64,000 bases of DNA from Acinetobacter vivianii (GCF_014635885.1 NZ_BMDR01000001.1:372001-436000); one strand, 5' to 3'. Counted from the stretch's first letter, positions 1-8,149 are shown. Program-made: numbers and translations. Notes: generated from the letters alone by a model not told the origin.

Positions 1-111
1 TTTTTTGGCATCATCAGGTTTCGCTGTGACCTGATCATCATTGGAATCATTACAAGCGGTGAGTGCCAATAGAATTGGAACAACGTAGAGACATAAGATC
101 CATCGTTTCAT
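1..111 (-). CDS. Lipoprotein, N-terminal part only (runs off the window)
   Basis: The reading frame starts at an ATG at 111 and runs leftwards off the window, so only 37 codons are visible. They encode a basic start (MKRW), a hydrophobic stretch and the lipobox LTAC with the lipidation cysteine at residue 20. An acidic, Asn/Asp-rich linker follows. This is the pattern of a signal-peptidase-II-processed lipoprotein. Periplasmic adaptor subunits of RND efflux pumps often begin this way, and the operator-like repeats upstream would suit a regulated pump, but nothing visible proves that. A purine-rich stretch lies just upstream of the ATG. Confidence 0.7.
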   Translation of the reverse strand, partial: MKRWILCLYVVPILLALTACNDSNDDQVTAKPDDAKK

Positions 112-319
112 TTTTTTCAACATCTGCTTCATCCAGAATAAAGATGTCAACACACTAGACAGCACTGATGACAGCATGGTGTCATCTAGATGAAGATTCC
201 TTGACGTTTCATAAAGTATGAATAGGAAAAATAAAACATGGGGCGTGTGGATTTAGAGGGGAGAGAATACTCGACCAATATAAAGCAATAGAGATTAAAT
301 CAATACCAGCCATATTTAT

Positions 320-347
320 GGACAGTCAATCAGGTTGGACCGTCCAA
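320..347. promoter_or_regulatory. Repeated GGAC-N-GTC motif, probable repressor operator
   Basis: The 8-mer GGACAGTC at 320-327 is followed by TTGGAC-C-GTCCAA at 335-347, a perfect 6-1-6 inverted repeat containing GGACCGTC. The two copies are offset by 18 bp, about two helical turns. Pairs of such half-sites are typical of dimeric repressors of the TetR type. The site lies about 210 bp upstream of the lipoprotein start and just beyond the 3' end of the flavoprotein gene. A second short inverted repeat, GATGACA/TGTCATC, lies at 167-186. The assignment to a regulator is inference. Confidence 0.4.
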
Positions 348-380
348 ATAGAATTTAATTCTTCTGTTATCACTGATGAA

Positions 381-1079
381 TTAAAGCGGATGCATCTTGT
401 CATCAAAATTTTCGAGTAATGGAAATTCGAGTGCTTTTAGCTGGTCAAGCTGAGTGATGTGGCTTTCAAAATCAGTTAACAGTTTTTGTCGGGCTTCGTG
501 ACTGATATAAGGTACGTGATAGGCAATGAAGGGCGGTAGAACTTCAAATCCCGCATAGGCCAATGTGCCACGCTGGATGGATGAAAGATAATGCTCAATT
601 GGCCCATGAATAGTGTTTTCACCAAACATGTGATCACGGCCACCCAACGTTAAACAAAGCATGGCTTTTTTGCCACGCATGCCGCCGTGGTTGTAAAAGC
701 GTTTGCCACCATAAAACAGTCCAGAGACGAATACACGATCAATCCAGCCCTTTAAAATGGCAGGTACCGAAGTCCAGTATAATGGAAAGCTCAAAATGAG
801 TAGATCTGCACGTTGTACTTTTTCAATTTCAGTCTGAATATCCTGTGAAAATTGATGCTGTTTAAATGCATGGCGTTGTTCCAAAGCATAATTCAGGTAA
901 TCAGGCTGGTTTAAGCTTTGAAAATCGTCTTGAGATGCAACGGGATTAAAATTCATTGCATACAGATCGGAGATTTCAACGTTGTGGCCGAGTTTTTCAA
1001 AAGTTTGTTGTGCCTTGTCCTTGAGTGCACTGGTAAATGACAAATTTTCTGGATGAGCATGCACAATCAGTATATTCAT
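381..1079 (-). CDS. NAD(P)H dehydrogenase (quinone), flavodoxin-like fold
   Basis: This 232-residue cytoplasmic flavoprotein belongs to the Flavodoxin_2 (NQO1/MdaB) family, whose members reduce quinones or other electrophiles in two-electron steps using NAD(P)H. The start has the family pattern MNILIVHAHPE, with the FMN/FAD phosphate loop around HAHPENLSF. Further in are the motif LILSFPLYW near residue 97 and the GW-IDRVF segment near 111. The length is normal. It is divergent from an AraC regulator, and a 13-bp dyad lies between them, so that regulator is the likely controller. No strong Shine-Dalgarno sequence precedes the ATG at 1079. The physiological substrate cannot be told. Confidence 0.8.
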   Translation of the reverse strand: MNILIVHAHPENLSFTSALKDKAQQTFEKLGHNVEISDLYAMNFNPVASQDDFQSLNQPDYLNYALEQRHAFKQHQFSQDIQTEIEKVQRADLLILSFPLYWTSVPAILKGWIDRVFVSGLFYGGKRFYNHGGMRGKKAMLCLTLGGRDHMFGENTIHGPIEHYLSSIQRGTLAYAGFEVLPPFIAYHVPYISHEARQKLLTDFESHITQLDQLKALEFPLLENFDDKMHPL

Positions 1080-1112
1080 TGGGATATCACATTAATCAAT
1101 ATATTTTAGATA

Positions 1113-1153
1113 AATGAACTATGCCGAAATGCTTAAAACTGGCATAGTTCATT
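1113..1153. promoter_or_regulatory. Perfect 13-bp inverted repeat in a divergent promoter region
   Basis: AATGAACTATGCC at 1113-1125 is mirrored exactly by GGCATAGTTCATT at 1141-1153, with a 15-base spacer. It sits between the divergently transcribed flavoprotein (start 1079) and the AraC-family gene (start 1206). There is no T-run, so a terminator is unlikely. An operator for the adjacent regulator is the simplest reading. Confidence 0.55.
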
Positions 1154-1205
1154 AGCTGCCAATATTTACCATTTCACGCCAAATTCATGTGATGAGAACA
1201 TAAAA

Positions 1206-2231
1206 ATGAGCCCAGAATTACCAGGAAGCTATGTCAACTTATTGATCGATGTGGTGAAAAAATGGAATATTTCTCCTGAGCAAATGCTGGCAGGTACAGG
1301 TATTCAGGTGCAAAAACTTGAAGCTCCGTTCTGGTATGTCGATATGAATATTTTCAATTATTTACTCGAAAAAGCGGCGACCTTAACCAAGGAACCTGCA
1401 ATGAGTTTATATCTTGCTCAGGACATGCGGGCATCTTGCTATGGCAATGTGGGAATCGCTGCAACCGCAGCACAGACATTATCGGAAGCGATAGAGATTT
1501 TAGAGCAATTTATTGGCCTACATTGCGCCGTTTTTAAGCCTAGACTTAAGATTGACGGCGAAATAGCGTATTTATATTTTTCTCAGCCATTACGGCCAGA
1601 GCGATTGAATCAACACGCGATTTGCTTTTTGATATTTGGATTTGCACAGATTTTGGAGAGTCTGGCTCAAGTTAATCTGGAGATTCGCTATAAGTTTCAG
1701 CAAGATAAACCTGATTTTTATAGGAATATCCATCCGAACAAGTATTTAAGCGTGGATTTTGCTGCAGAAGCAGATTGTCTGATTTTTAAGAAAGAATGTT
1801 TGGATATACCATTAAAAACCTCAGATCCGTTGCTTGCACGTTTAAGCAGACAACAATGCCAGCAAGATGCTCAGAAACTGGCACAAAAAAGAATGGGAAG
1901 GGATCGTCTGGATGCTGTGATTAAAGCCATGATTTATGACGAACAGGATGGTTTTTTATCAATAAAACAAATTGCAGGAAAGCTGCATATTTCGGAGAGA
2001 TCATTACAAAGGCAGCTAGGACAGCAACAAACAACGTTTCAGACATTATTGGCAGAGGTGCGTAGACAACATGCTGAGCATTTATTAAAACAGCCAAAGT
2101 TATCTATTCAAGAGGTGGCGGATCGTTTGGGCTATGCTGATATTTCTCATTTCTCACGTGCATTTAAACGTTGGACGAATGTGACGCCCAAATTTTATCG
2201 GGAAGTAAGCAAAGCACTAATCGTAAATTAA
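1206..2231 (+). CDS. AraC-family transcriptional regulator (OruR/ArgR-like)
   Basis: This 341-residue regulator has an N-terminal effector domain of the Arabinose_bd (PF12625-type) class, roughly residues 15-200. It has a C-terminal double helix-turn-helix at about 235-335, ending with the typical AraC signature QEVADRLGYADISHFSRAFK. The start MSPELPGSYV and length fit the OruR/MmsR-like branch, whose members activate catabolic or detoxification genes next to them. It is divergent from the NAD(P)H:quinone-type flavoprotein and shares a 13-bp dyad with it. The ligand is unknown. A similar regulator occurs at 33901-34917, but the two are not close copies. Confidence 0.85.
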   Translation: MSPELPGSYVNLLIDVVKKWNISPEQMLAGTGIQVQKLEAPFWYVDMNIFNYLLEKAATLTKEPAMSLYLAQDMRASCYGNVGIAATAAQTLSEAIEILEQFIGLHCAVFKPRLKIDGEIAYLYFSQPLRPERLNQHAICFLIFGFAQILESLAQVNLEIRYKFQQDKPDFYRNIHPNKYLSVDFAAEADCLIFKKECLDIPLKTSDPLLARLSRQQCQQDAQKLAQKRMGRDRLDAVIKAMIYDEQDGFLSIKQIAGKLHISERSLQRQLGQQQTTFQTLLAEVRRQHAEHLLKQPKLSIQEVADRLGYADISHFSRAFKRWTNVTPKFYREVSKALIVN

Positions 2232-2295
2232 GTTCATGAACCAAAGCTTTTAATTTAGCAGAATTAGAAAGTCATACCTAATGACTCAAAAATAG

Positions 2296-2335
2296 ACCCT
2301 AGAAGCAAAACCAGCGACGGCTTTGCTTTTAGGGT
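2296..2335. terminator. Bidirectional terminator-like hairpin
   Basis: A 14-bp stem (2296-2309 with 2322-2335, one G-T pair) lies between the convergent AraC gene and the NDH-2-like gene. T-rich sequence follows on the plus strand, but the run is interrupted. Confidence 0.55.
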
Positions 2336-2371
2336 GTTTAAATCAAGTAGTTTGTTCTAGAAAACCTAATA

Positions 2372-3577
2372 TTAAGGAACAATCACAAAATCAGGGTTTG
2401 CTATTGCAAAAATTGCTTCGCGATCTGCAACTGGAGGATAAATCCATACAGTATTAATTTCTTGTTTAATTTTTTTCGCCTCGTGACGCACAAATTGAAC
2501 TTTTCGATCCCATCCTTCAGTATAAAGTGCTCCCCATGGACCTAAGTCAACACAAGTCACATACTTAGGCTGACTATAAGCGTGTAATGGTAAATCAACC
2601 AGTTCTGCGGCCGCATTGTAACCCGCTACACGGCCTAGGCTCATCGCATGCTGACACGACATTACGTTAAAATTACCTAAATCGTCAGTTGGAACTTTGA
2701 CTGTATCTCCAGTCACAAAAATATTTTTTGCTTCAGGTGCATGTAAATAAGCATCACCTAAAATACGACCTAAATTATCTTTTTCACCTGCAATTTGAGA
2801 GGTAAGTGAGTTTGCTCGCATGCCCGCAGTCCAAATAACAGTTTCTGCTTCAATTCTTTCGCCGTTAGAAAGTGTTACGCCAGAAGCATCAAGTGCAGTA
2901 ACGCGCAGCCCAGCTTTACCTTCCACACCGAGTTCGTCGAGAGCTTCACGAATGACAGCCGCAGCTTCATCACCCAATGCAGCACCAATTTCTGCTGATG
3001 AATCGACTAAAACCACACGAATATCAGTTTCACCTAAAATGCTATGCAGACGTTCAGGCATTTCGGTCACGGTTTCTAATCCAGTTAGTCCACCACCAGC
3101 GACAACTACAGTATTACGTGCTGCATTTGCAGGTTTATGGGCTAAGTTTTTAAGATGTTGATCTAATTTTTCCGCATCTTCTAATGTGCTTACGCTAAAT
3201 CCATACTCGGTAAGACCTGGTATTGGTGGCATAAACGTGGTGCTTCCAGTTGCCAGAATAAAACGGTCATAGCTTAAAGTCTGTTTATCGCCTTGAGTTG
3301 TGGTAATTACAAGATTTTGGGCAGCAGCATCAATTTCATTTACCCAGCCAGCCACATATTTAACGTCAACTACGCTTAATACTTCTGAAATATCAGGGTA
3401 CATATTTTCAAGTACAGCTTCATAAAGACGCGGACGAATATCCACATTTGGACTAGGGGAAACCATTACTACTTCAATGTTTTGTTGTTGGGAAGCCAAG
3501 TGAATTGCCCGTTGTGCGGCAAGTGCAGCCCATAAACCAGCAAAACCAGAACCTGCAATAATAATACGCTTACTCAT
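2372..3577 (-). CDS. NDH-2-like FAD/NAD(P)-dependent oxidoreductase
   Basis: This protein of about 401 residues is in the pyridine nucleotide-disulphide/type II NADH dehydrogenase fold family. It has an N-terminal FAD Rossmann motif (IIIAGSGFAGLWAA), the ATG motif (FILATGSTT) near residue 110 and a second dinucleotide motif (VVVAGGGLTGLET) near 160. The C-terminal FAD contact NIFVTGDT is present. Such enzymes pass electrons from NAD(P)H to quinone or a protein acceptor. I chose the ATG at 3577 because AAAAGGA precedes it. An in-frame ATG at 3610 has no ribosome site and falls in a dyad-rich leader. An Rrf2 regulator lies just upstream on the same strand, so redox or iron-sulphur control is likely. 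It could also be a rubredoxin-type or monodehydroascorbate-type reductase. Confidence 0.75.
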   Translation of the reverse strand: MSKRIIIAGSGFAGLWAALAAQRAIHLASQQQNIEVVMVSPSPNVDIRPRLYEAVLENMYPDISEVLSVVDVKYVAGWVNEIDAAAQNLVITTTQGDKQTLSYDRFILATGSTTFMPPIPGLTEYGFSVSTLEDAEKLDQHLKNLAHKPANAARNTVVVAGGGLTGLETVTEMPERLHSILGETDIRVVLVDSSAEIGAALGDEAAAVIREALDELGVEGKAGLRVTALDASGVTLSNGERIEAETVIWTAGMRANSLTSQIAGEKDNLGRILGDAYLHAPEAKNIFVTGDTVKVPTDDLGNFNVMSCQHAMSLGRVAGYNAAAELVDLPLHAYSQPKYVTCVDLGPWGALYTEGWDRKVQFVRHEAKKIKQEINTVWIYPPVADREAIFAIANPDFVIVP

Positions 3578-3595
3578 TTGATTATCCTTTTGATC

Positions 3596-3674
3596 GATTT
3601 TTTCGGACATACAAGTTCTAGCTCACTCCCAAATTTTGGGTGAGCGAATCCTTTCTCTGACTGTCCGAAAAATC
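3596..3674 (-). promoter_or_regulatory. Nested inverted repeats in the leader of the NDH-2-like gene
   Basis: GATTTTTTCGGACA at 3596-3609 pairs with TGTCCGAAAAATC at 3662-3674, with one base bulged. Between them lies a second near-palindrome, GCTCAC-CCCAAA/TTTTGGG-TGAGC, at 3621-3645. The structure spans the promoter-to-start interval of the gene beginning at 3577. It could be an operator pair or an RNA leader stem. Its proximity to the Rrf2 gene suggests the former. Confidence 0.4.
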
Positions 3675-3738
3675 TGAGAAAGCGTTTAAAACGATTACGG
3701 GGTGTTATTGCTCTAGGATTTGAGACCCTTTCAGCTCA

Positions 3739-4290
3739 TTAGTCTGGCGGTATATCCCGTGATATCTTACTTTTCCGCATTTTTGCTGTTCTTCCTTCAA
3801 TGCGTTCATTGATCCAGCCATTTACATCACTAAAAAATACATCGGGTGCATAACGGCCAAAACGATCTGCAATATCACCAAGTGTATGTGCACCTAAAGC
3901 ATCTCGCATGGCTTTTTCAGCCTGTAGCATAACTGCATGAACTGCACACACACCACTGGTTGCCCAATCGGGTGGGGTATTGTTAAAGACTGCACATTTA
4001 CCACGAACTTCTTGACACTCAAAAAGTGGTTTTTCACCTTCAATTGCATTCACAATATCTAAAAAACTGATTTCGTGAGCAGATTGGGCCAGTAAATATC
4101 CGCCGCGAACACCTTCTTGTGCTACAACAAGTCCAGCCTTTTCAAGTTTAGGAAAAATCTTGGCCATAAAACTTGGAGAGACTCCTTGTAATTCGGCAAG
4201 ATCCTTACTACTCAAAGGTTTGTCTTCATTATTCACAAGAAAAAGAAGACAGTGAATCGCATACTCGACGCTACTAGTGATATAAGCCAT
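3739..4290 (-). CDS. Rrf2-family transcriptional regulator with three conserved cysteines
   Basis: This 183-residue protein has the Rrf2 winged helix at residues 1-80 (ITSSVEYAIHCLLFL, a recognition helix around GVSPSFMAKIF and the wing VRGGYLLAQ). Cysteines 92, 99 and 115 stand where IscR and NsrR bind an Fe-S cluster. The spacing (C-X6-C-X15-C) is not that of IscR. Proteins of this class sense iron-sulphur status, nitric oxide or redox stress. The gene lies upstream of and co-oriented with the NDH-2-like flavoprotein, with 161 bp between its stop and that gene's start. Two strong dyads directly upstream of its own start suggest autoregulation. The tail is basic (TAKMRKSK). The signal is unknown. 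Confidence 0.85.
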   Translation of the reverse strand: MAYITSSVEYAIHCLLFLVNNEDKPLSSKDLAELQGVSPSFMAKIFPKLEKAGLVVAQEGVRGGYLLAQSAHEISFLDIVNAIEGEKPLFECQEVRGKCAVFNNTPPDWATSGVCAVHAVMLQAEKAMRDALGAHTLGDIADRFGRYAPDVFFSDVNGWINERIEGRTAKMRKSKISRDIPPD

Positions 4291-4314
4291 TTAATTTCAT
4301 AATTGATCAATTAC

Positions 4315-4341
4315 AAACACAGACTAATGCAGTCTGTGTTT
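4315..4341. promoter_or_regulatory. Perfect 11-bp inverted repeat upstream of the Rrf2 gene
   Basis: AAACACAGACT (4315-4325) and AGTCTGTGTTT (4331-4341) are exact reverse complements separated by 5 bases. The centre lies about 38 bp upstream of the Rrf2 start codon, where a promoter would lie. It is a likely autoregulatory operator. The core AGAC is shared with the neighbouring dyad. Confidence 0.5.
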
Positions 4342-4353
4342 TAAGTCAACAAT

Positions 4354-4382
4354 AAAACTAAGACAAAGTTGGTCTTAGTTTT
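4354..4382. promoter_or_regulatory. Second 11-bp inverted repeat upstream of the Rrf2 gene
   Basis: AAAACTAAGAC (4354-4364) and GTCTTAGTTTT (4372-4382) are exact reverse complements separated by 7 bases. Its centre is 40 bp from that of the first dyad, close to four helical turns. It could be a second operator for the Rrf2 protein, or a terminator for transcripts arriving from the plus-strand side. Confidence 0.45.
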
Positions 4383-4702
4383 GTGTGGAGGTGATTTAGG
4401 TGGGAGAAATAGATTCTATGCAATTGAATTTAAATAATTTTAAAGAAAAATTAGGGGGTGTAGATAATTTAAAAATTATTGAATAAACTTACGAATGCCA
4501 CCAATAGTTTTTTCATATAAAGCTATGAAAATTAGTCAATAAATTGATTTTAAGACATCAATTGAGAGTTTTGAGCGTAATTAAAAACCTAACTATAAAT
4601 GCAAATTTTGCTAATAAAGGTCTTAAGAATTGACTAAATTTTTTCTAGGAGAGTGGCGGCAGTCCGCCACTAATTAAAATGCTGAGATTGAGGTTTTGAT
4701 AG
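4383..4702. other. Intergenic stretch, nothing recognised
   Basis: This is AT-rich sequence between the Rrf2 control region and the VF530-type gene. I see no supported reading frame, RNA gene or strong dyad in it. Confidence 0.4.
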
Positions 4703-4939
4703 TTACGATTTCTGTTTAGCTTTTTGGCGTAAGACATACAAATATAAGTTTTCTACTTTTTCACGTGCCCATGGTGTGGTACGTAAGAATCGCAATGATG
4801 ATTTAACACTTGGATCTATACAAAAACATCTAATTTCAATTTTATGACTTAAGCCCCCAAAGCCATCGTAGTAATCCAATAACTCATCCAAAATGTCAGC
4901 AAGTTTTTTGCCGTGTAGAGGGTCATTGGAGGCGTTCAT
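4703..4939 (-). CDS. VF530-family small DNA-binding-type protein
   Basis: This 78-residue protein matches the VF530 (DUF2132) family along its whole length. It has the start DPLHGKKLADILDELLDYY, the conserved centre IEIRCFCIDPSVKSSL and the end FLRTTPWAREKVENLYL. The family is known from a Vibrio fischeri structure and is thought to bind DNA, but its cellular role is not established. It stands alone, with about 410 bp upstream to the Rrf2 start on one side and about 450 bp of gap on the other. The upstream ribosome site is weak. Confidence 0.85.
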   Translation of the reverse strand: MNASNDPLHGKKLADILDELLDYYDGFGGLSHKIEIRCFCIDPSVKSSLRFLRTTPWAREKVENLYLYVLRQKAKQKS

Positions 4940-5383
4940 AATAGATTAACCATATTTTAGGAGAACATCATTATAACCTGAGCTAGTTGAAAAATGAGAG
5001 GGTTGGAATTTAAACGTAATTAACATAGAAAATTACAGCTTATCTTTCTATTGATGTGTGCTGAAATAGCAGGAGAACTTCACTTAAGAGGTTCTAGGCA
5101 GCCAGCTTGAAAAATCTTCTGCCATTTGATTTAGTGTCTTAAATAAAATCTAGACCTTTCTTTTTATGGAATGAGAACTCTAAGTCAGCAACGTCAATCT
5201 CTACGATCATAATTCACGTTGCTTAGCTGTGGCAACAAACAGTAGTGTGTAGCGTACCGTTCTTTGAATCTTTTATTTAACATAATATACATTATGCGAA
5301 ATAATTATAATTTATTAAGATCATGACTTGTTCCTCACCAAACTCTAGTTTGAAGTCTTCTAATGCTCTATACGAATCTAAAT
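4940..5383. other. Intergenic stretch, nothing recognised
   Basis: About 440 bp of AT-rich DNA lie between the VF530-type gene and the terminator of the TonB receptor gene. I found no supported coding sequence, Fur box or RNA gene. Confidence 0.4.
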
Positions 5384-5427
5384 AAAAAACGGCGTAAACT
5401 TAATTGATGATTTAAAGTTTGCGCCGT
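5384..5427 (-). terminator. Rho-independent terminator of the TonB receptor gene
   Basis: Read on the minus strand, a 12-bp stem (5416-5427 with 5389-5400, one mismatch) is followed by a run of T (plus-strand A at 5384-5389). It lies 35 bp past the stop codon of the receptor gene. Confidence 0.85.
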
Positions 5428-5461
5428 GATGCTTTCTCTGTTTTTTAAATTCTATAGCAAA

Positions 5462-7627
5462 TTAAAAATTCACAGTCCACGACAACTGTGCTGTACGTGG
5501 TGCACCCAAGAATAAATAATCATCCCCAGCAAAATTGCCTGCATCGCGCCAGTATTTTTTATTCAATAAATTATCGAGATTCAATCTCAATGTATTGTCA
5601 TAACCGTATGCATGAAAGTTATACGCAGCGCCAGCATCAAATACACTATAGCCTGACACCTTTACTGTGCCTGTTTTATTGGCATACTTACTACTGCTGT
5701 ACTGCATACCTGCCAATAAACGTAATCCATCAATTTGTGGGACTTGATAAGATAAATGACTGGCAAAACGTACATTTGGCACATTTTGAGTCTGATGTTC
5801 TTTATATTCGGTCACTTGTACATCTTTAAGTCGTGAACGTGTCAATGCCAGACTTGATGTAATATCTAGATTTTCACCTAAACGGCCTTGTAAACCGAAT
5901 TCCAATCCAAGGTTATGTTGTTCGCCTTCAGCAATATAGTTATTGGCTGCATTGGTATACTGATTATCTTGTTTTAAATCAAATAATGCTGCCGTAAAGA
6001 GAAAATCTTGCCATTGCTGTTTCATACCCAATTCATATTGAGTTGAATGTATTGGGGCTAGCGTTATAGGCGCATTATTGGTAAACCAAGGTGCCTGACC
6101 ACCATCGCTTAAACCTTTGGCATAAGATGCATATAAGTGCGTGCGTTCCCAAGGTTGATACATCACGGCAAATTGCGGCAAGAAACGATTAAAATCGGTC
6201 TTTCGAATGCGCTGACCATCTGCTTGATAAGCATTTTCATCTAAATGTAGGAGTTTTCCACCCGCTAAAACTGACCAAGCCGCATTGAAATCAATCTGGT
6301 CAATCAATATTAATGCGGTTTGCTGGCTTTCTAAAGACTTGTAGTGATTCGCCAAACGCTTATCAGTTGGTTGATACGCGATGCTATCCTGATAAATATT
6401 GCCTGAACCAATCATTTCATTTATTGCATCATATTGTGAATGGCGTTTAGCTGTGTGTGACAATTCTGCACTGAGATTATGTTGCCATGTACTGGTATTA
6501 AATTTACCGTTTATGCCAGCCTTAAATTGATTGGTCAGATAGCTGTCATCTGGATTGCGGAAGTCATAAATATCGTAATTACCATTCGGGTCAAAAGTAT
6601 TACTTTGCGCCTGACAACAACCCCAAGCAAATGATGAATAATCATCTACCACAACACGGCTTTGTGAAGCACTTAAATGCGACGTCCAATTGTCATTGAT
6701 CTGATAAGTATATTTTAATCCTGTATTTAAGCTATCACTGCTTACAGGTTTACTCCAGCTTTGATAACCCAGTAAACGATCCCATTTCACACCATTTGGT
6801 ACGGCGTTTCCCCCCAATAATTGATAACCTGGTACAGAACGCTGACGTTGATGTTGTGATTCAAGATCAAATTCGAGCTGGGAACGATCTGAAATTTTCC
6901 AGTCTAAAGCGACTGAGCCAAATAAACGACGTCCATTGGCATGTTCAACATAAGGATGAATTTCTTCATTGGCCAGATTAATCCGGTAACCAAATTGTTG
7001 CTGCTCGCCCAACAACCCACCTAGATCTGTTGCAACGCGGTAGCCACCTTCACTATCAGTACCTACGGTAACCGACTGTATGTCTTTAGGACGCTTAGTC
7101 ACGTAATTGACCACACCACCGGGTGTTGACATGCCACTTTGAATCGCACTGATTCCTTTTAGTATTTCAACCTGTTCTTTATTTTCAAGCGCTACATTTT
7201 GCTCACCGCGAATCACATTGCCATTCAGCAAATAACTTGAACCCAGATTCAGGGCAAAGCCACGCATGACAAAGTTCGGATAATAGCCAATTGGTGCATA
7301 GCCATCCCCTACTGCTGCATCATTCTTTACCACATCTGTGAGTGTTTTTGCATGTTGATCTGCAATACGTTCAGCTGTGATAGTACTGATTGATGCAGGT
7401 ATTTCGGCCAGACTGTGTTGATTAAAACCAGATAAATTGACTTTAGGTTGATAATACGCACTTTCCGCAGTCTGAGCATTGACTGTAATGGTGGCAAGCC
7501 GAGTGCTTTCGCCTTCAGTTTCGGCCTGTGCCACTGTGGAGAGCAGCCCTAAACATGAAAATGAGCCAACTGCCAGTAATGCTGTTTGTAAACGAGAAAG
7601 TGGAAAGGTTTTCACAGTATTTGCCAA
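5462..7627 (-). CDS. TonB-dependent siderophore receptor (FhuE/FoxA-like class)
   Basis: This 721-residue outer-membrane receptor has a signal peptide ending near AQA at about residue 35. A TonB-box-like segment (ATITVNAQ) follows, then a plug domain at about 75-175 with the family run VEILKGISAIQSGMSTPGG. A 22-strand barrel ends in the terminal aromatic motif LSWTVNF. The plug resembles the TIGR01783 siderophore receptor class (FhuE, FoxA, FpvA) more than the CirA-like receptor next door. No ATG exists near the N terminus. The frame begins with TTG at 7627, with AGGA just before it, so this start is unusual. It presumably imports an iron-siderophore complex, perhaps a heterologous one. No Fur box is obvious directly upstream. 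Confidence 0.85.
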   Translation of the reverse strand: MANTVKTFPLSRLQTALLAVGSFSCLGLLSTVAQAETEGESTRLATITVNAQTAESAYYQPKVNLSGFNQHSLAEIPASISTITAERIADQHAKTLTDVVKNDAAVGDGYAPIGYYPNFVMRGFALNLGSSYLLNGNVIRGEQNVALENKEQVEILKGISAIQSGMSTPGGVVNYVTKRPKDIQSVTVGTDSEGGYRVATDLGGLLGEQQQFGYRINLANEEIHPYVEHANGRRLFGSVALDWKISDRSQLEFDLESQHQRQRSVPGYQLLGGNAVPNGVKWDRLLGYQSWSKPVSSDSLNTGLKYTYQINDNWTSHLSASQSRVVVDDYSSFAWGCCQAQSNTFDPNGNYDIYDFRNPDDSYLTNQFKAGINGKFNTSTWQHNLSAELSHTAKRHSQYDAINEMIGSGNIYQDSIAYQPTDKRLANHYKSLESQQTALILIDQIDFNAAWSVLAGGKLLHLDENAYQADGQRIRKTDFNRFLPQFAVMYQPWERTHLYASYAKGLSDGGQAPWFTNNAPITLAPIHSTQYELGMKQQWQDFLFTAALFDLKQDNQYTNAANNYIAEGEQHNLGLEFGLQGRLGENLDITSSLALTRSRLKDVQVTEYKEHQTQNVPNVRFASHLSYQVPQIDGLRLLAGMQYSSSKYANKTGTVKVSGYSVFDAGAAYNFHAYGYDNTLRLNLDNLLNKKYWRDAGNFAGDDYLFLGAPRTAQLSWTVNF

Positions 7628-7768
7628 GTCCTAAAAAATAATTTTACAGTCCGAATTTGCGGCACGAGTATTCACAATTTCTTTAGATTGGACAAGCATA
7701 TTTTCCATCTATCTACGACTTTTTCACATTTAGCCGATAAATTGAATTTAACTTGTGATCCAAAAGCT

Positions 7769-8149
7769 TTATTTATACAAAATCAGTTCTGCTGTTGAAA
7801 ACTCATCTCCAAGTTTGTCCATGATTTCTTCGAGTAATGTATTGATTTCAGGATTGTTATAAGCATGCATGTTTCCGTTGATGGTTTCTCTCACATTACA
7901 ATTGATTCTTTGCTTAAGTAGTTTATATACACTTTTGTTCCGACCAAACAGGATTCTTTGAATAAGATGATGTTTTTCCAGATCGGACAGGACTCTGTAA
8001 ATAGTGCCTATTTTGAGGCCGCTTTGTTTATTGGCAATCATATAGATATCATCTGCGGTAAGACCGTTATGTTGAGCAAGTACTTCTAAAACGGAAACTC
8101 TGGCAACAGTTGGCGTTAAGCCTTTATTTATTAATAACTTTGAGTACAT
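7769..8149 (-). CDS. Small Fur-family paralogue lacking the canonical metal ligands
   Basis: This 126-residue protein has a Fur-type winged helix at residues 1-78. LTPTVARVSVLEVL matches Fur helix 2 and GLKIGTIYRVLSDLEKH matches the recognition helix ATVYRVLNQF. KSVYKL aligns with the wing. Where Fur has its His-rich metal site HHDHLIC, this protein has INCNVRE (83-89), and the CxxC knuckle is absent. The dimerisation-type helix and strand (NTLLEEIMDKLGDEFSTAELILY) are kept. I chose the ATG at 8149 because ACAGG precedes it. The longer upstream frame is lysine- and isoleucine-rich non-coding sequence. It lies between two TonB receptor genes of a siderophore locus, so a local iron-related regulator, possibly not metal-responsive, is inferred. 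Confidence 0.75.
   Translation of the reverse strand: MYSKLLINKGLTPTVARVSVLEVLAQHNGLTADDIYMIANKQSGLKIGTIYRVLSDLEKHHLIQRILFGRNKSVYKLLKQRINCNVRETINGNMHAYNNPEINTLLEEIMDKLGDEFSTAELILYK

Noticed and set aside
2820..3161. A 113-codon open frame opposite the NDH-2-like gene
   Set aside because: It has low-complexity Ser/Pro-rich sequence from the antisense of a real gene.
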